From: a virus
Length of the DNA: 57,904 bases
IMG/VR virus record: IMGVR_UViG_3300030012_002820
Coordinates: 1 to 57,904 of that record
Direction: 5' to 3' (one strand)
Under the pieces are notes generated by a model. It saw only the letters and a list, made by a program, of their open reading frames with translations, had not been told where the DNA came from and did not search any database. Shown here piece by piece: positions 43,233 through 51,678 of this stretch. A program made the translations under genes and the position numbers. The first letter of the stretch is position 1, and each line of letters starts with the position of its first letter.

Positions 43233-43973
43233 ATGAAAAAAACTAGCTTTGTAGAGTCAGTTTATGGTGATTGGCTTCGATTTTTAAATGATGAAAATAG
43301 AAAAAAGTATAATGAACATAAAGGTATGTTTAGTGCATCATCTGCAGGTACTTGTTTTCGTAAACAGCATTTAAAACGACAAGGATTGGATGAACCACCA
43401 TTAGATAACAGAGTAATGAGACTATTAAGACTAGGAACTGTTGTTCATGAAGATATACAGCAGAGCTTAATAGATTACTTTAAATCTAATCAAGATAAAC
43501 TTAATCAAGTACTTTACATAGAACATAAAATACAAATTAAAGACTTAAATGTTGTTGGTCATTTAGATATTGCTATAGAAGAAGGTGACAATGTTAAAGT
43601 TTACGATATAAAAACTTCAGCCGCTTATAAATGGAAAATGAAGTTTGGTCGTAATCGTGAAAAGAATGGTAGTGTAAACTATAATTTACAAATTGGCACT
43701 TATGCTTATGCAATGGGCGAACAATTACAAACCGATAATGTTGATATGTCTTTGCTATGGTACAATAAAGATAATAGTCAATTAAGAGAAGAACCACTAG
43801 GTAACAATTGGATGAGTCTTGCTATAGAATATTGGGAAGAGTTAAATGAAACTCTTGAAGATGTAAAATCAGTAGATGGTAGCGAATTAATTCCAGGAAG
43901 TTATGGCGTACCAATGATGAATTGGGAATGTCGATATTGTGGTTTTAAAGACATACATTGTCAAGGAGTATAA
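43233..43973 (+). CDS. PD-(D/E)XK nuclease with Cas4/AddB-type iron-sulphur cysteines, 246 aa
   Basis: Predicted exonuclease for recombination-dependent replication. Residues H71-E73, GHLD with D112, D125-I-K127 (YDIKTS) and Q153/Y157 give the RecB-family catalytic set. C41 (GTCFRKQ) and the C-terminal C233, C236 and C243 (CRYCGFKDIHC) are arranged as the 4Fe-4S staple of Cas4 and AddB. Start at ATG 43233 is fixed by GGAGG; an upstream extension to 43179 would run through a hairpin. It precedes the Rad52-like annealing gene, a usual exonuclease-annealase pairing. Confidence 0.82.
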   Translation: MKKTSFVESVYGDWLRFLNDENRKKYNEHKGMFSASSAGTCFRKQHLKRQGLDEPPLDNRVMRLLRLGTVVHEDIQQSLIDYFKSNQDKLNQVLYIEHKIQIKDLNVVGHLDIAIEEGDNVKVYDIKTSAAYKWKMKFGRNREKNGSVNYNLQIGTYAYAMGEQLQTDNVDMSLLWYNKDNSQLREEPLGNNWMSLAIEYWEELNETLEDVKSVDGSELIPGSYGVPMMNWECRYCGFKDIHCQGV

Positions 43974-43974
43974 A

Positions 43975-44346
43975 ATGGCAGATATAACTATGGAAGAAGC
44001 ATCTGAGTTTACTTTCCATAATACTAAAGATGTAACTGTAAATAATTTAATTGGCAAGTTTTCAAGTAGAGCAATTAAATCTAATGAAAAACATGGCGAT
44101 ACAATTAATGAAGTAAATAAAACTGTAGGTCAATGGGTACAAGAAGGATTAGAAGAAGCAATGGATATGTGCGTATATCTACAGAGACTAGAAGAGTTAA
44201 TTGAAGAAATTAAAGTACATCTTGTAGATTTAGGTTGGGAGACTCAAAGAATGAGTAGTGATGGTACAGAAACTTTAAAAATACTATGGGAATATTTTGG
44301 TATTCCGTGGGATGAAGCAATAGATAAAGGAGAAAATTATGGATGA
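43975..44346 (+). CDS. Helical protein, MazG-like in style, 123 aa
   Basis: Start MADITMEEASEF with AAGGAG upstream. Residues about 55-85 read VGQWVQEGLEEAMDMCVYLQ, an E-E-x-x-D helix reminiscent of all-alpha nucleotide pyrophosphohydrolases, but the second metal-binding helix is not clear. C-terminal part WETQRMSSDGTETLKILWEY. It overlaps the Rad52-like gene by 8 nt. Enzyme assignment is weak. Confidence 0.5.
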   Translation: MADITMEEASEFTFHNTKDVTVNNLIGKFSSRAIKSNEKHGDTINEVNKTVGQWVQEGLEEAMDMCVYLQRLEELIEEIKVHLVDLGWETQRMSSDGTETLKILWEYFGIPWDEAIDKGENYG

Positions 44347-44941
44347 TAAATTGGCATTAGCTGATATAAATCTAGATGTCATAAACGAGTCTTTGTCAAA
44401 AATTACTGAGCATCAAAAGAAAGTTGGTAAAATACAGACACCAAAAGGCTTAGTAAAGAAAAAGATGGGATTTGATTATGTTGAACTATCTTATATGAAA
44501 AAAATAGCTAATGAACAATATCCAGGATGGTCTTGGACTATAATAAATTCTGAGGCTATGGGTACTGCAGCTTATTTAGTTCATGGCAGACTTAAATGGT
44601 TTGACAATGGTATATGGCGAGAAGGCGATATGGTAGCAGCACATAGGATACAGAAGAAAAGAGATTCTGAGGAGTTTGTAGAAATAGGTAATGATGTTAA
44701 ATCTGCTAACACTGATTGTCTTAAAAAAGCATTTAATGTATATATGAATATTGCTGCAGATGTATATCGTTCTGATGACCCAACTCTTGATGATGAACAA
44801 ATTAATACTTTATTAACACTTGCTGAAAAATGTGGCAAAGAAGAAGTAATTGGTGACCAAATAGCAAATGGTGCTATCAATACTTATAATTATTCAGGAA
44901 GTAAATCAAAATTAGAGAGGATGGTTAAAAACAATGACTAA
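44339..44941 (+). CDS. Rad52-like single-strand annealing protein, 200 aa
   Basis: Recombination mediator that anneals complementary single strands. DYVELSYMKKIANEQYPGWS with WTIINSEA corresponds to the N-terminal fold, and DVKSANTDCLKKAFNVYMNI (120-139) followed by ADVYR is the conserved alpha segment (V-x-S-A-x-T-D-x-L-K-K-A) of the Rad52/DdrA superfamily. The last 50 residues are a flexible helical tail. The exonuclease and SSB-like genes are immediate neighbours. Confidence 0.8.
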   Translation: MDDKLALADINLDVINESLSKITEHQKKVGKIQTPKGLVKKKMGFDYVELSYMKKIANEQYPGWSWTIINSEAMGTAAYLVHGRLKWFDNGIWREGDMVAAHRIQKKRDSEEFVEIGNDVKSANTDCLKKAFNVYMNIAADVYRSDDPTLDDEQINTLLTLAEKCGKEEVIGDQIANGAINTYNYSGSKSKLERMVKNND

Positions 44942-45179
44942 TGAAGAACTATTAGAAAAAGGCATATCATATGATATTGGCACAAATGATGGCAAAATAT
45001 TTAGCAGGGTTGTTTACAAAGGAACAAAAAATGTTATGGGTAAACAAATTATGTGCTTTGAGACTCAAAATAGAGAATCTTTAAGTGTAAACCCTAGTTA
45101 CTTTGCCTTTTCATTAGAAGATAACGGAGAATATCCACAACCTAAAGATTTTAATATAGGAGAAAATCAAAATGGCTAA
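44934..45179 (+). CDS. Hypothetical small protein, 81 aa
   Basis: Beta-rich middle (GKIFSRVVYKGTKNVMGKQI) and Asn-rich end. It overlaps both neighbours by 8 nt in the recombination operon, so it is probably an accessory of that pathway. No family recognised. Confidence 0.55.
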   Translation: MTNEELLEKGISYDIGTNDGKIFSRVVYKGTKNVMGKQIMCFETQNRESLSVNPSYFAFSLEDNGEYPQPKDFNIGENQNG

Positions 45180-45450
45180 ACTCACAGTAGCAGAAGCTCA
45201 ATCCTTGCATGAAGAAGGTGTACTTAGTGCATCTGCATTAAAAGAAATGCAAGATAAAGGGCTTGTTTCAACAAGAACAAGAAACGAAAAACGTGTAATG
45301 AAAACAAAAGAAGGTGGCTTTGTTACACCTCAGTTTTATTTTCAGGGATTAGATGGTCATAACTATAGTAAGAAAATGACCGATTTAAGAACTAAAGTAC
45401 AAACTTTGATAAATGAGTTCACAACAATACAAAAAACAAATAATAAGTAG
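45172..45450 (+). CDS. Hypothetical small protein, 92 aa
   Basis: N-terminal helix (AKLTVAEAQSLHEEGVLSAS), basic middle (STRTRNEKRVMKTKEGGFVT) and C-terminal helix. It lies between annealing and SSB-like genes, suggesting a DNA-transaction role. No catalytic motif. Confidence 0.55.
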   Translation: MAKLTVAEAQSLHEEGVLSASALKEMQDKGLVSTRTRNEKRVMKTKEGGFVTPQFYFQGLDGHNYSKKMTDLRTKVQTLINEFTTIQKTNNK

Positions 45451-45462
45451 AGGCAATAACAT

Positions 45463-46041
45463 ATGATTGACATGGAAAATACATACTTTGATGCGTCAAA
45501 TGATGGCGTAATACCAATAATTCCAGGACAATATCCTGCGCATGTTTGTGGTTTTGAAGGTAGAGAAGTGCAAACAAAAATAGGTACACAAAAAGTATTT
45601 AATGTTGAGTTTAAAATAGCAGACGCAGTTAATAAGATGGAAATTATTAAACATCAATACGTTGAAGACAAATTAGTACCTATAATGGAAGATGGTAAAG
45701 CTGTTAAAATATCAGCATCATTTATGAATGGTAAACAGTTTAAAAGTACAGGCATATGGCTCACCGAAAATCCCGCAGAAGGCGAAGGATGGCGAAATAG
45801 AAATTATGTAAATTTCTTTCAGGGCATTGGCGTAGTATTCCCAAAAGTAGAAGATAAAGTAAAATTAGCAGAAGTAGAAGAAACTGATATATTAGGACTT
45901 CCTGTTTTTGTTAAGCTAGACAAGGAATATTACGAAAAAGATGGTGAAGAAAGGTCTACATGGAAAGTATTCTCAGCTACAGCTTGGCTAGATGGCGAGA
46001 AAATATCACAAGATGAAGTAAAAGAAGACGTTCCATTTTAA
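45463..46041 (+). CDS. SSB-like protein with DVPF tail, 192 aa
   Basis: Beta-rich protein beginning with a PGQYPAHVCGFEGREVQTKI-type strand pair as in phage DUF669-like single-strand-binding proteins, and ending KEDVPF, which mirrors the DDDIPF tip by which bacterial SSBs recruit partners. It would protect single strands during replication. The central domain has no catalytic residues. Its context in the exonuclease/annealase operon supports this; the fold needs structural confirmation. Confidence 0.7.
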   Translation: MIDMENTYFDASNDGVIPIIPGQYPAHVCGFEGREVQTKIGTQKVFNVEFKIADAVNKMEIIKHQYVEDKLVPIMEDGKAVKISASFMNGKQFKSTGIWLTENPAEGEGWRNRNYVNFFQGIGVVFPKVEDKVKLAEVEETDILGLPVFVKLDKEYYEKDGEERSTWKVFSATAWLDGEKISQDEVKEDVPF

Positions 46042-46045
46042 TAAA

Positions 46046-46119
46046 TAGATGTGTAAATCTAGCAGTGCCAATAATTGAATCGTAAGCACAGATTATTGGT
46101 TATAATACAGTGTCATCTA
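46046..46119 (+). ncRNA. Structured RNA element, 74 nt
   Basis: TAGATG (46046-46051) pairs with CATCTA (46114-46119), and CCAATAAT (46068-46075) pairs perfectly with ATTATTGG (46092-46099). It starts 4 nt after the stop of the SSB-like gene and ends exactly where the next element begins. There is no T-loop, so it is not a tRNA despite its size. Confidence 0.5.
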
Positions 46120-46189
46120 ATGTAGGGGTTGTGAGAATGAGGAGTTTTTCAAAGCTAACACCCTTTCTCCCTTCTTGCAACCCTTGCAT
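46120..46189 (+). ncRNA. Structured RNA element, 70 nt, 18-bp helix
   Basis: 46120-46137 pairs without interruption with 46172-46189 over 18 positions (four G-U), the longest stem in the window. Its loop can form GGAG/CTCC (46141-46144 with 46167-46170). It abuts the previous element and ends 15 nt before the next start codon, so it may also control translation. Confidence 0.65.
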
Positions 46190-46204
46190 AAACTTGGAGA
46201 CAAT

Positions 46205-46456
46205 ATGAAAATATCAACACTAGTTAAAAGAGCATTAAAAAATGGTTTTAAAGCAAAGCCTGCTCATGGATATAAATGGTTAAAAGACATCCCTGTTGGT
46301 AGTATGTTTGAAACTGCTAGTGGTACTCGTGGAATATTATTAGATTGTGAAGTAAATGCTAGAGTTATCATTACACAAACCAATGTCAAAGATAATCCTG
46401 AAAGTTATATGGGTAAAAGGATTATATCTGACCAAACAGAAGTAAAGGAGTTATAA
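46205..46456 (+). CDS. Hypothetical protein, 83 aa
   Basis: Start MKISTLVKRALKNGFKAKPA set by a TTGGAG site; a longer frame from 46175 would cut through the preceding RNA element. Beta-rich middle with GSMFETASGTRGILLDC. It overlaps the next ATG by one base. Function unknown. Confidence 0.55.
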   Translation: MKISTLVKRALKNGFKAKPAHGYKWLKDIPVGSMFETASGTRGILLDCEVNARVIITQTNVKDNPESYMGKRIISDQTEVKEL

Positions 46457-46587
46457 TGGAAGCATTGATAATTTTAACAGGTAGTTTAATTTGGATAGCA
46501 ATATCTGTTGCTGTAATTTTACTTGGAACGATTGGAATAATAACTTTATTAGAAAATAAATATAATGGCTTCAAACAAAAAAGGTAA
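46456..46587 (+). CDS. Small membrane protein, 43 aa
   Basis: AAAGGAG site, TAATG overlap with the preceding gene, and MEALIILTGSLIWIAISVAV continuing into a second hydrophobic stretch, ending with a basic tail (KQKR). One long or two short membrane spans. Role unknown. Confidence 0.55.
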   Translation: MEALIILTGSLIWIAISVAVILLGTIGIITLLENKYNGFKQKR

Positions 46588-46780
46588 TTGGAAAAATGTT
46601 AAACTTATGTATTATGAGCCGTATCAAGACGTTATTACTCGTGCATATGAAAAACTAGAAGAAATGTATAGTTATAATTATGAAAACAGTTTTAACGAGG
46701 AAACTTGGACACCTCATTTACGAGAAGAATTACCTATACATTTTAGTACAATTTTTCACATGGAGTACAATGATGCCTAA
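46565..46780 (+). CDS. Hypothetical protein, 71 aa
   Basis: MASNKKGNWKNVKLMYYEPY and Glu/Tyr-rich helix (EKLEEMYSYNYENSFNEETW). It overlaps the membrane protein gene by 23 nt. No family recognised. Confidence 0.5.
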   Translation: MASNKKGNWKNVKLMYYEPYQDVITRAYEKLEEMYSYNYENSFNEETWTPHLREELPIHFSTIFHMEYNDA

Positions 46781-46991
46781 CTTAAACCATTGTTTAGATT
46801 GCGATAAACCTTATACTAATCGTGGTCTTGTATGTTCAAATTGTGGTATAAAATACAGAAACATACATGAAACAACACAAAGATTAACTTACCAAATAAG
46901 TAAGAAATCTAAAAAAAATAAAGACACATATAATTTAATTAATTGGGCTATTTATAGCTCAAGAAAGAGGTTGGCAGAGGAAAAGTGTTAA
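46770..46991 (+). CDS. Zinc-ribbon protein, 73 aa
   Basis: NHCLDCDKPYTNRGLVCSNC holds two CxxC knuckles (C-L-D-C and C-S-N-C), a classical zinc ribbon, followed by a basic helix (QRLTYQISKKSKKNKDTYNL). Start at ATG 46770 with GGAG upstream; the longer frame from 46680 overlaps the preceding gene fully. A nucleic-acid or RNA-polymerase-binding role is plausible. Confidence 0.6.
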   Translation: MMPNLNHCLDCDKPYTNRGLVCSNCGIKYRNIHETTQRLTYQISKKSKKNKDTYNLINWAIYSSRKRLAEEKC

Positions 46992-47025
46992 TTTGGATTG
47001 GCGTTTGAATTAAAGACAATCTGTT

Positions 47026-47060
47026 GAGCGTAATGAGCGTTTTATACACGAGTTACGCTC
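47026..47060 (+). terminator. Hairpin, possibly a weak terminator
   Basis: GAGCGTAA (47026-47033) pairs with TTACGCTC (47053-47060) and is followed by TCTCTTTCT. It precedes a strong ribosome-binding site (AGGAGG). It could end an upstream transcript or shape the leader of the next gene. Confidence 0.45.
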
Positions 47061-47081
47061 TCTCTTTCTATAGGAGGTAAA

Positions 47082-47258
47082 GTGAACAAACCAAGAGATA
47101 AGTTTCCCTATAAAAGCATTACCTGTAAAGAGTATATAAAAGATAGAGATAAAACTTTCGCTGAAAATGGCAATGGTTGGTGGTGGTATCAAGGTACTCA
47201 AGTAGGTAGAAAAATAGACAAAGAAAGAATAGAGAGGAAATATAAATGGGTAAAATGA
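47082..47258 (+). CDS. Hypothetical protein, 58 aa, GTG start
   Basis: AGGAGG lies 5 nt before GTG 47082. The product is basic and Trp-rich (AENGNGWWWYQGTQVGRKID). It overlaps the next gene by 13 nt. No family recognised. Confidence 0.5.
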   Translation: MNKPRDKFPYKSITCKEYIKDRDKTFAENGNGWWWYQGTQVGRKIDKERIERKYKWVK

Positions 47259-47434
47259 AAAAGATAGCAGAATTAGCTATGAGTGGTAAAGTAGAAGATG
47301 AAAAACAATTATATGATATTCTATCTAGCAAAATGAGTAAAGGTGCAGCTAGAATAGGTGTTAGTGAGTTTATAAAAGCTGCTCAAGAAATGAAAAAAGA
47401 AATGAAAATTGAAAGTGACAGTACTGAATTATAA
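47246..47434 (+). CDS. Hypothetical helical protein, 62 aa
   Basis: MGKMKKIAELAMSGKVEDEK and KGAARIGVSEFIKAAQEMKK form a compact helical protein. GAGGAAAT precedes the ATG. Function unknown. Confidence 0.5.
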   Translation: MGKMKKIAELAMSGKVEDEKQLYDILSSKMSKGAARIGVSEFIKAAQEMKKEMKIESDSTEL

Positions 47435-47810
47435 ATGTCCCGCTTGTGGATATAGTAAACAGACAAATTACAACCCTTCAAGAGAAATATCTAAACTTCG
47501 TAGATTAAGACAATCAAGTACAAGAAAGCTACTTAGACAAGTTGTCAACAAAATTAAAATAAACATTCCTAGCGAAAATAACATTACTAAAGAGTTTTAT
47601 TTTTACCAAAGCATATCACAAGTTAGTGATGCTGAAGTAAAATATGGTTTAAATATATATATGAGTAGTAACTCGTATTATAAAGGAAAAGGTTTTAAAT
47701 ATTTAACACAGATAATATTAAATCATAATACAAATAAAACTAAAATGAAAGAATTTGAAAGACAGATGATTGGTAAACCACCATCCATCGTAAACTTAGA
47801 GGAGGATTAA
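47409..47810 (+). CDS. Protein with CPACGY knuckle, about 131-133 aa
   Basis: The N terminus has NYKCPACGYSKQTNYNP, one half of a zinc ribbon, followed by basic helix (SKLRRLRQSSTRKLLRQV) and a beta/helical end. The start is unclear: TTG 47409 or GTG 47415, neither with a good ribosome-binding site, both inside the previous gene. A DNA-binding role is possible. Confidence 0.5.
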   Translation: MKVTVLNYKCPACGYSKQTNYNPSREISKLRRLRQSSTRKLLRQVVNKIKINIPSENNITKEFYFYQSISQVSDAEVKYGLNIYMSSNSYYKGKGFKYLTQIILNHNTNKTKMKEFERQMIGKPPSIVNLEED

Positions 47811-47811
47811 T

Positions 47812-48594
47812 ATGTCATTAATAGACAGCACATTGTTTCCTGTAGAGGAAGTACCAATATTTAAAGATGTTGTTACACATTATCTTGGAACTCACGATAA
47901 AAATGGAAGAAGTGGATATAAATTTATAGTGAGAAAAGATACACGTCAAATACTTAGTGTTATGACTGATGATTATAAGCTTGTAACAAATAAACAAATC
48001 ATTGATGCAGCTGTTCCAACATTAAAGAAATTTGGTGCTGAAGTAAGAGAAGCAGTATCACTTGCAAATGGTCAAAGAACTGTTTATAAATGGATAATGC
48101 CAAAAGAGTTTATTAAAATAGATAGTAAAGATGTTATGAACCCTGAAATTATCATCAAAAATAGCTATGATGGTAGTTTACAAATTCATATATTAGCAGG
48201 TGCTTTTCGACTAGTTTGTTCTAATGGAATGATTATCGGTAAAACGATTAGCAATCATAATTACAAACACAATGTCGGAAATACTAGATTAGACAATCTA
48301 GAAGAGGTTATCAGCAAAGTCATTGCAAAAACAAAAGCTGAAGGAAGTAAGCTACCAAAGCTTAAAGACACAAAGCTAAATGAATTGCATATAATTGACT
48401 TAATAAAACTATTCCCTTCCACGATGTCCGAGTTTCTTACACAGTACTTAATTGCCAACAAGCCAAAAACATATTGGGATTTGTACAACGTAGCTACTTA
48501 TATATTAACTCATAGAATGAGCAGAAGATATACAACTACACATAAGTTAGAAGCTCAAATATATCCGTCAATTATAAAGTGGGCTAAAGCATAG
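47812..48594 (+). CDS. DUF932 family protein, 260 aa
   Basis: Matches the style of phage/plasmid DUF932 proteins: EEVPIFKDVVTHYLGTHD, then RQILSVMTDDYKLVTNKQII and IHILAGAFRLVCSNGMIIGK with a C-terminal helical domain. The biochemical role of this family is not established. It lies directly upstream of the methylase, whose ATG follows its stop without a gap (TAGATG). Confidence 0.75.
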   Translation: MSLIDSTLFPVEEVPIFKDVVTHYLGTHDKNGRSGYKFIVRKDTRQILSVMTDDYKLVTNKQIIDAAVPTLKKFGAEVREAVSLANGQRTVYKWIMPKEFIKIDSKDVMNPEIIIKNSYDGSLQIHILAGAFRLVCSNGMIIGKTISNHNYKHNVGNTRLDNLEEVISKVIAKTKAEGSKLPKLKDTKLNELHIIDLIKLFPSTMSEFLTQYLIANKPKTYWDLYNVATYILTHRMSRRYTTTHKLEAQIYPSIIKWAKA

Positions 48595-49422
48595 ATGACT
48601 TCTTTTAAATGGGCAGATTGTCCTGTTATTATACCTTATATGGGAGGTAAATATCAGTTAAGCAAAGTTTTGATACCTATGATTGCACAACATGATAGGT
48701 ACATAGAGGTATTTGCAGGCGGTCTGTCCATGTATATGCGTAAAGCAAATGCTAAACTAAGCATAGTAAATGATTATGATAGTGATATAGCTAATTTATA
48801 TCATGTAGTATGTGAAGACTATGACAGTTTTATAAAGTATTGCAGGCTTATACCTAAATCTAGACATTTATTTGAAGCATTTAAATTAGAATTAAAAGAA
48901 AAACATAAAACAAAAATACCTGATTACAAACGAGCAGTTAAATATTATTATTGTATTATGAACGCATTTAATAATAATTACAATAATCCTATGAGTAAAG
49001 AAAATGATTGGGATACAGGTGCGTTAGATTTTTTACACTATGGTAGAGAAAAACTATTAAGAACTGTTATAGAAAATTTTGATTTTAGAGAATTGCATAA
49101 AAGATACCCTGCAAAGAAAGGAGATTTTTGGTACTATGACCCTCCTTATGTTAGAGCAGGAGAACGTAAAGATTACTATTTCTTTGATTTTAATGAACAA
49201 GACCATGAAGAATTAGCTGAACTTGTTAAAACTATTGATAAAGCAGGAGCAAAGTTTATGGTTAGTTATGATGACAGAGATATAGTAATGGAGTTATACA
49301 AAGACTTTCTTATAACTAAAATACCTGTAAAGTATGCAGGTCAAGCTATTGGTGAAGATTATAAGAATGAAATTGTAATAACTAATTATGAACCTAATAA
49401 CCAACAAGTGAGTCTATTATGA
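48595..49422 (+). CDS. dam: DNA adenine methyltransferase, Dam/D12 class, 275 aa
   Basis: Transfers methyl groups from SAM to adenine N6. YMGGKYQLSKVLIPM is the SAM-binding start, RYIEVFAGGLSMYMRK and IVNDYDSDIANLYHVV follow, and DPPY (182-185) is the catalytic motif. It would protect phage DNA from restriction or mark it; target is likely GATC-like but unproven. Overlaps the radical SAM gene by 4 nt (ATGA). Confidence 0.88.
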   Translation: MTSFKWADCPVIIPYMGGKYQLSKVLIPMIAQHDRYIEVFAGGLSMYMRKANAKLSIVNDYDSDIANLYHVVCEDYDSFIKYCRLIPKSRHLFEAFKLELKEKHKTKIPDYKRAVKYYYCIMNAFNNNYNNPMSKENDWDTGALDFLHYGREKLLRTVIENFDFRELHKRYPAKKGDFWYYDPPYVRAGERKDYYFFDFNEQDHEELAELVKTIDKAGAKFMVSYDDRDIVMELYKDFLITKIPVKYAGQAIGEDYKNEIVITNYEPNNQQVSLL

Positions 49423-50279
49423 GTTTAGTAAAACCCATAACAAGAAAATCATTTAAAATACGACCATCAGGTAGAAGTAGTGATTTTATATCACCTAGCT
49501 TTGGTTATGGTTGTTTACTTGAGTGTGCTTATTGTTATATGAAAAGACACATGCCAAAAGGTTTAAATTACGCAACTAATATAAATTCAATACTTGACGA
49601 GATACATAATCATTCTTTATTTGCATATGTAGACAAACCTAATCAAACAGACCCTAAGTATATAACTTACGATATTGCTTGTAACGAAGATTTTGCATTT
49701 CATAGTAAATTTTATGATTGGCAAAAAATATTTGAGTTTTTTGTTGAACATGAAAAAGCAAAAGCTACTTTTGCAACTAAAGTTATACCTGAAAAATTTC
49801 TAGAATTTAATCCACAAGAAAAAGTTAGAATCAGATTTAGTTTAATGCCACAACGTATTGCATCAATATTAGAACCAAACACACCTGATATTATAGACAG
49901 AATAAAAGCAATTAACACATTTAGAAAAGCAGGCTATGATGTTCACATTAATTATTCACCTGTTGTTTATTATAATGAATGGCTAGAAGATTATACTGAA
50001 TTATTTAATTTAGTAGACAGCATAGTTGATGACAAAGAAAATGTATTAGCAGAAGTAATATTCTTAACACATAACTACAATAAACATAAATACAATTTAG
50101 ATAATCATGAAGAAGCAGAGAAATTATTATGGAAGCCATCTATACAAGAAAATAAAACTTCTAACTATGGTGGTATGAATATTAGGTACAAAAGACAAAT
50201 TAAGTATAATCTTATAAATGATTTTAAAGATAGACATAATGCTATTGTGCCATGGAACAAAATAAGATATATATTTTAA
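49419..50279 (+). CDS. Radical SAM protein, spore photoproduct lyase-like, 286 aa
   Basis: GYGCLLECAYCYMKRHMPKG contains the CxxxCxxC cluster motif (C32, C36, C39), which in this exact form (GC...C.YCY) is typical of SplB-type DNA repair enzymes that reverse UV thymine photoproducts. The N-terminal region KSFKIRPSGRSSDFISPSFG matches the family opening. The C-terminal Cys used by true lyases as hydrogen donor is not obvious, so it may be a different radical SAM DNA-modifying enzyme. It is translationally coupled to the methylase and followed by the helicase. Confidence 0.75.
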   Translation: MSLVKPITRKSFKIRPSGRSSDFISPSFGYGCLLECAYCYMKRHMPKGLNYATNINSILDEIHNHSLFAYVDKPNQTDPKYITYDIACNEDFAFHSKFYDWQKIFEFFVEHEKAKATFATKVIPEKFLEFNPQEKVRIRFSLMPQRIASILEPNTPDIIDRIKAINTFRKAGYDVHINYSPVVYYNEWLEDYTELFNLVDSIVDDKENVLAEVIFLTHNYNKHKYNLDNHEEAEKLLWKPSIQENKTSNYGGMNIRYKRQIKYNLINDFKDRHNAIVPWNKIRYIF

Positions 50280-50289
50280 AGGAGGATAT

Positions 50290-51678
50290 ATGAGCGTAAA
50301 AGATTTTCCAAAATCTATAGAAGCAGAAGAAGCAGTCATAGGTTCTATTTTGTTAAAAGGCAATGATATATTTTCTAAATGCAATGGTTGGATTAGAAAT
50401 AGCAAAGCTTTTTATTCTTCTAATTTACGGATTATGTGGAAAGCTTGTGCAGTAATGCACAGAAATGGAGAAGCAATTGACACTGTTACACTTACACAAC
50501 ATTTAAGAGATAATAATCATATTACTAAAGATAGCACTTTAGATTTGTATTATATTACAGGATTAGCAGAATCAGTTCCATCAATAGCAAATGTAGAAAA
50601 TTATGCTAGGATTATATGGGAAAAATATATCAAGCGTGAAACTATTAAATCAGCACATAAATTGTATAGCGAAGGTTTAGACAATCAAGAAGATAAAGCA
50701 GAAGAAATGTTGTCAGCACATGCAAAGCTTATTAACGAATTACAAGAAATAGCACCTAGCAAAAAGAGAGATATTAGTGAAATTGTCAACGATACTGTAG
50801 AAACATTAAAGACAGGTAGCAATATAATACCATTTGGCTACAAACCTCTTGACAATATTGCAGGTGGCATGACTCGTAAAGAAATTACTGTCATTGGTGG
50901 TAGACCAGGTCATGGTAAGACCACTTTAACAACGAACTTAACCTTGAGTTTATTAAAGCAGGGTTATAAAGTTATGCTGTTTAATCGTGAGATGAGCAAC
51001 AGCGAGATGATGAAGAAGTTTTTTGTTATGAATAGCGATGGTTTATCTTATCAAGATTTGCGTGTTGGCGATATGGATGAAGGTAGAATACAAAATATTG
51101 AGATTATTGCTGATGATGTTAAAAAAGAATTAGATAATCTTATTATGTACGATGACATAAGAACTTTAGGAGATGCAATAAGAGAAATACAAAGAGAAAA
51201 ACCTGACGTAGTTATTGACGATTATATACAGCTAGTAAAAGTTAAGAATACAAATAATAAAGACAGACGTTTCGAGATAGAAGATATACTTACAGAATAC
51301 AAATGGGTTTGCAAAAAAGAAGATTGTAGTGCAATACTTGTATCACAGCTTAATCGTGAAATTGAGAAACGATTAGAACCTAGACCTAAAATGTCTGACT
51401 TTTCAGAAAGTGGTGCTATAGAGCAAACTGCAGAAACTGCATTATTTGTTTTCTATGGTTATAACTTTGATGACGAAAAATATGACAAACACGAAATAGA
51501 AGTTATTTGTGATAAAGCTCGTTATGGTAAAGTCGGAACTTACGTTATGGGATTTAATGGTAGTAAATGTAAGTTTTACAATAACGGAGAAGACGCTAGA
51601 AACCATGCAAAAGAATTACAATCAAAACATTTATCAACTATAAGCAAAGATAGAGTAATAGAGAAAGGGCTATTTTAA
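50290..51678 (+). CDS. dnaB: DnaB-type replicative helicase, 462 aa
   Basis: Hexameric 5'-3' helicase. The N-terminal domain (SIEAEEAVIGSILLKG; YYITGLAESVPSIANVENYA) is followed by the RecA-like core with Walker A GGRPGHGKT (203-211), Walker B DVVIDDYIQLV, and the SQLNREIEKR and DKARYG motifs. There is no primase domain. A GGAGG site precedes the ATG. It should drive phage replication together with host polymerase and primase. Confidence 0.92.
   Translation: MSVKDFPKSIEAEEAVIGSILLKGNDIFSKCNGWIRNSKAFYSSNLRIMWKACAVMHRNGEAIDTVTLTQHLRDNNHITKDSTLDLYYITGLAESVPSIANVENYARIIWEKYIKRETIKSAHKLYSEGLDNQEDKAEEMLSAHAKLINELQEIAPSKKRDISEIVNDTVETLKTGSNIIPFGYKPLDNIAGGMTRKEITVIGGRPGHGKTTLTTNLTLSLLKQGYKVMLFNREMSNSEMMKKFFVMNSDGLSYQDLRVGDMDEGRIQNIEIIADDVKKELDNLIMYDDIRTLGDAIREIQREKPDVVIDDYIQLVKVKNTNNKDRRFEIEDILTEYKWVCKKEDCSAILVSQLNREIEKRLEPRPKMSDFSESGAIEQTAETALFVFYGYNFDDEKYDKHEIEVICDKARYGKVGTYVMGFNGSKCKFYNNGEDARNHAKELQSKHLSTISKDRVIEKGLF

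Noticed and set aside
46046-46119. tRNA gene
   Set aside because: The size of 74 nt and closed ends suggested a tRNA, but there is no GTTCRA T-loop, no D-arm and the central stem is 8 bp with a 16-nt loop.
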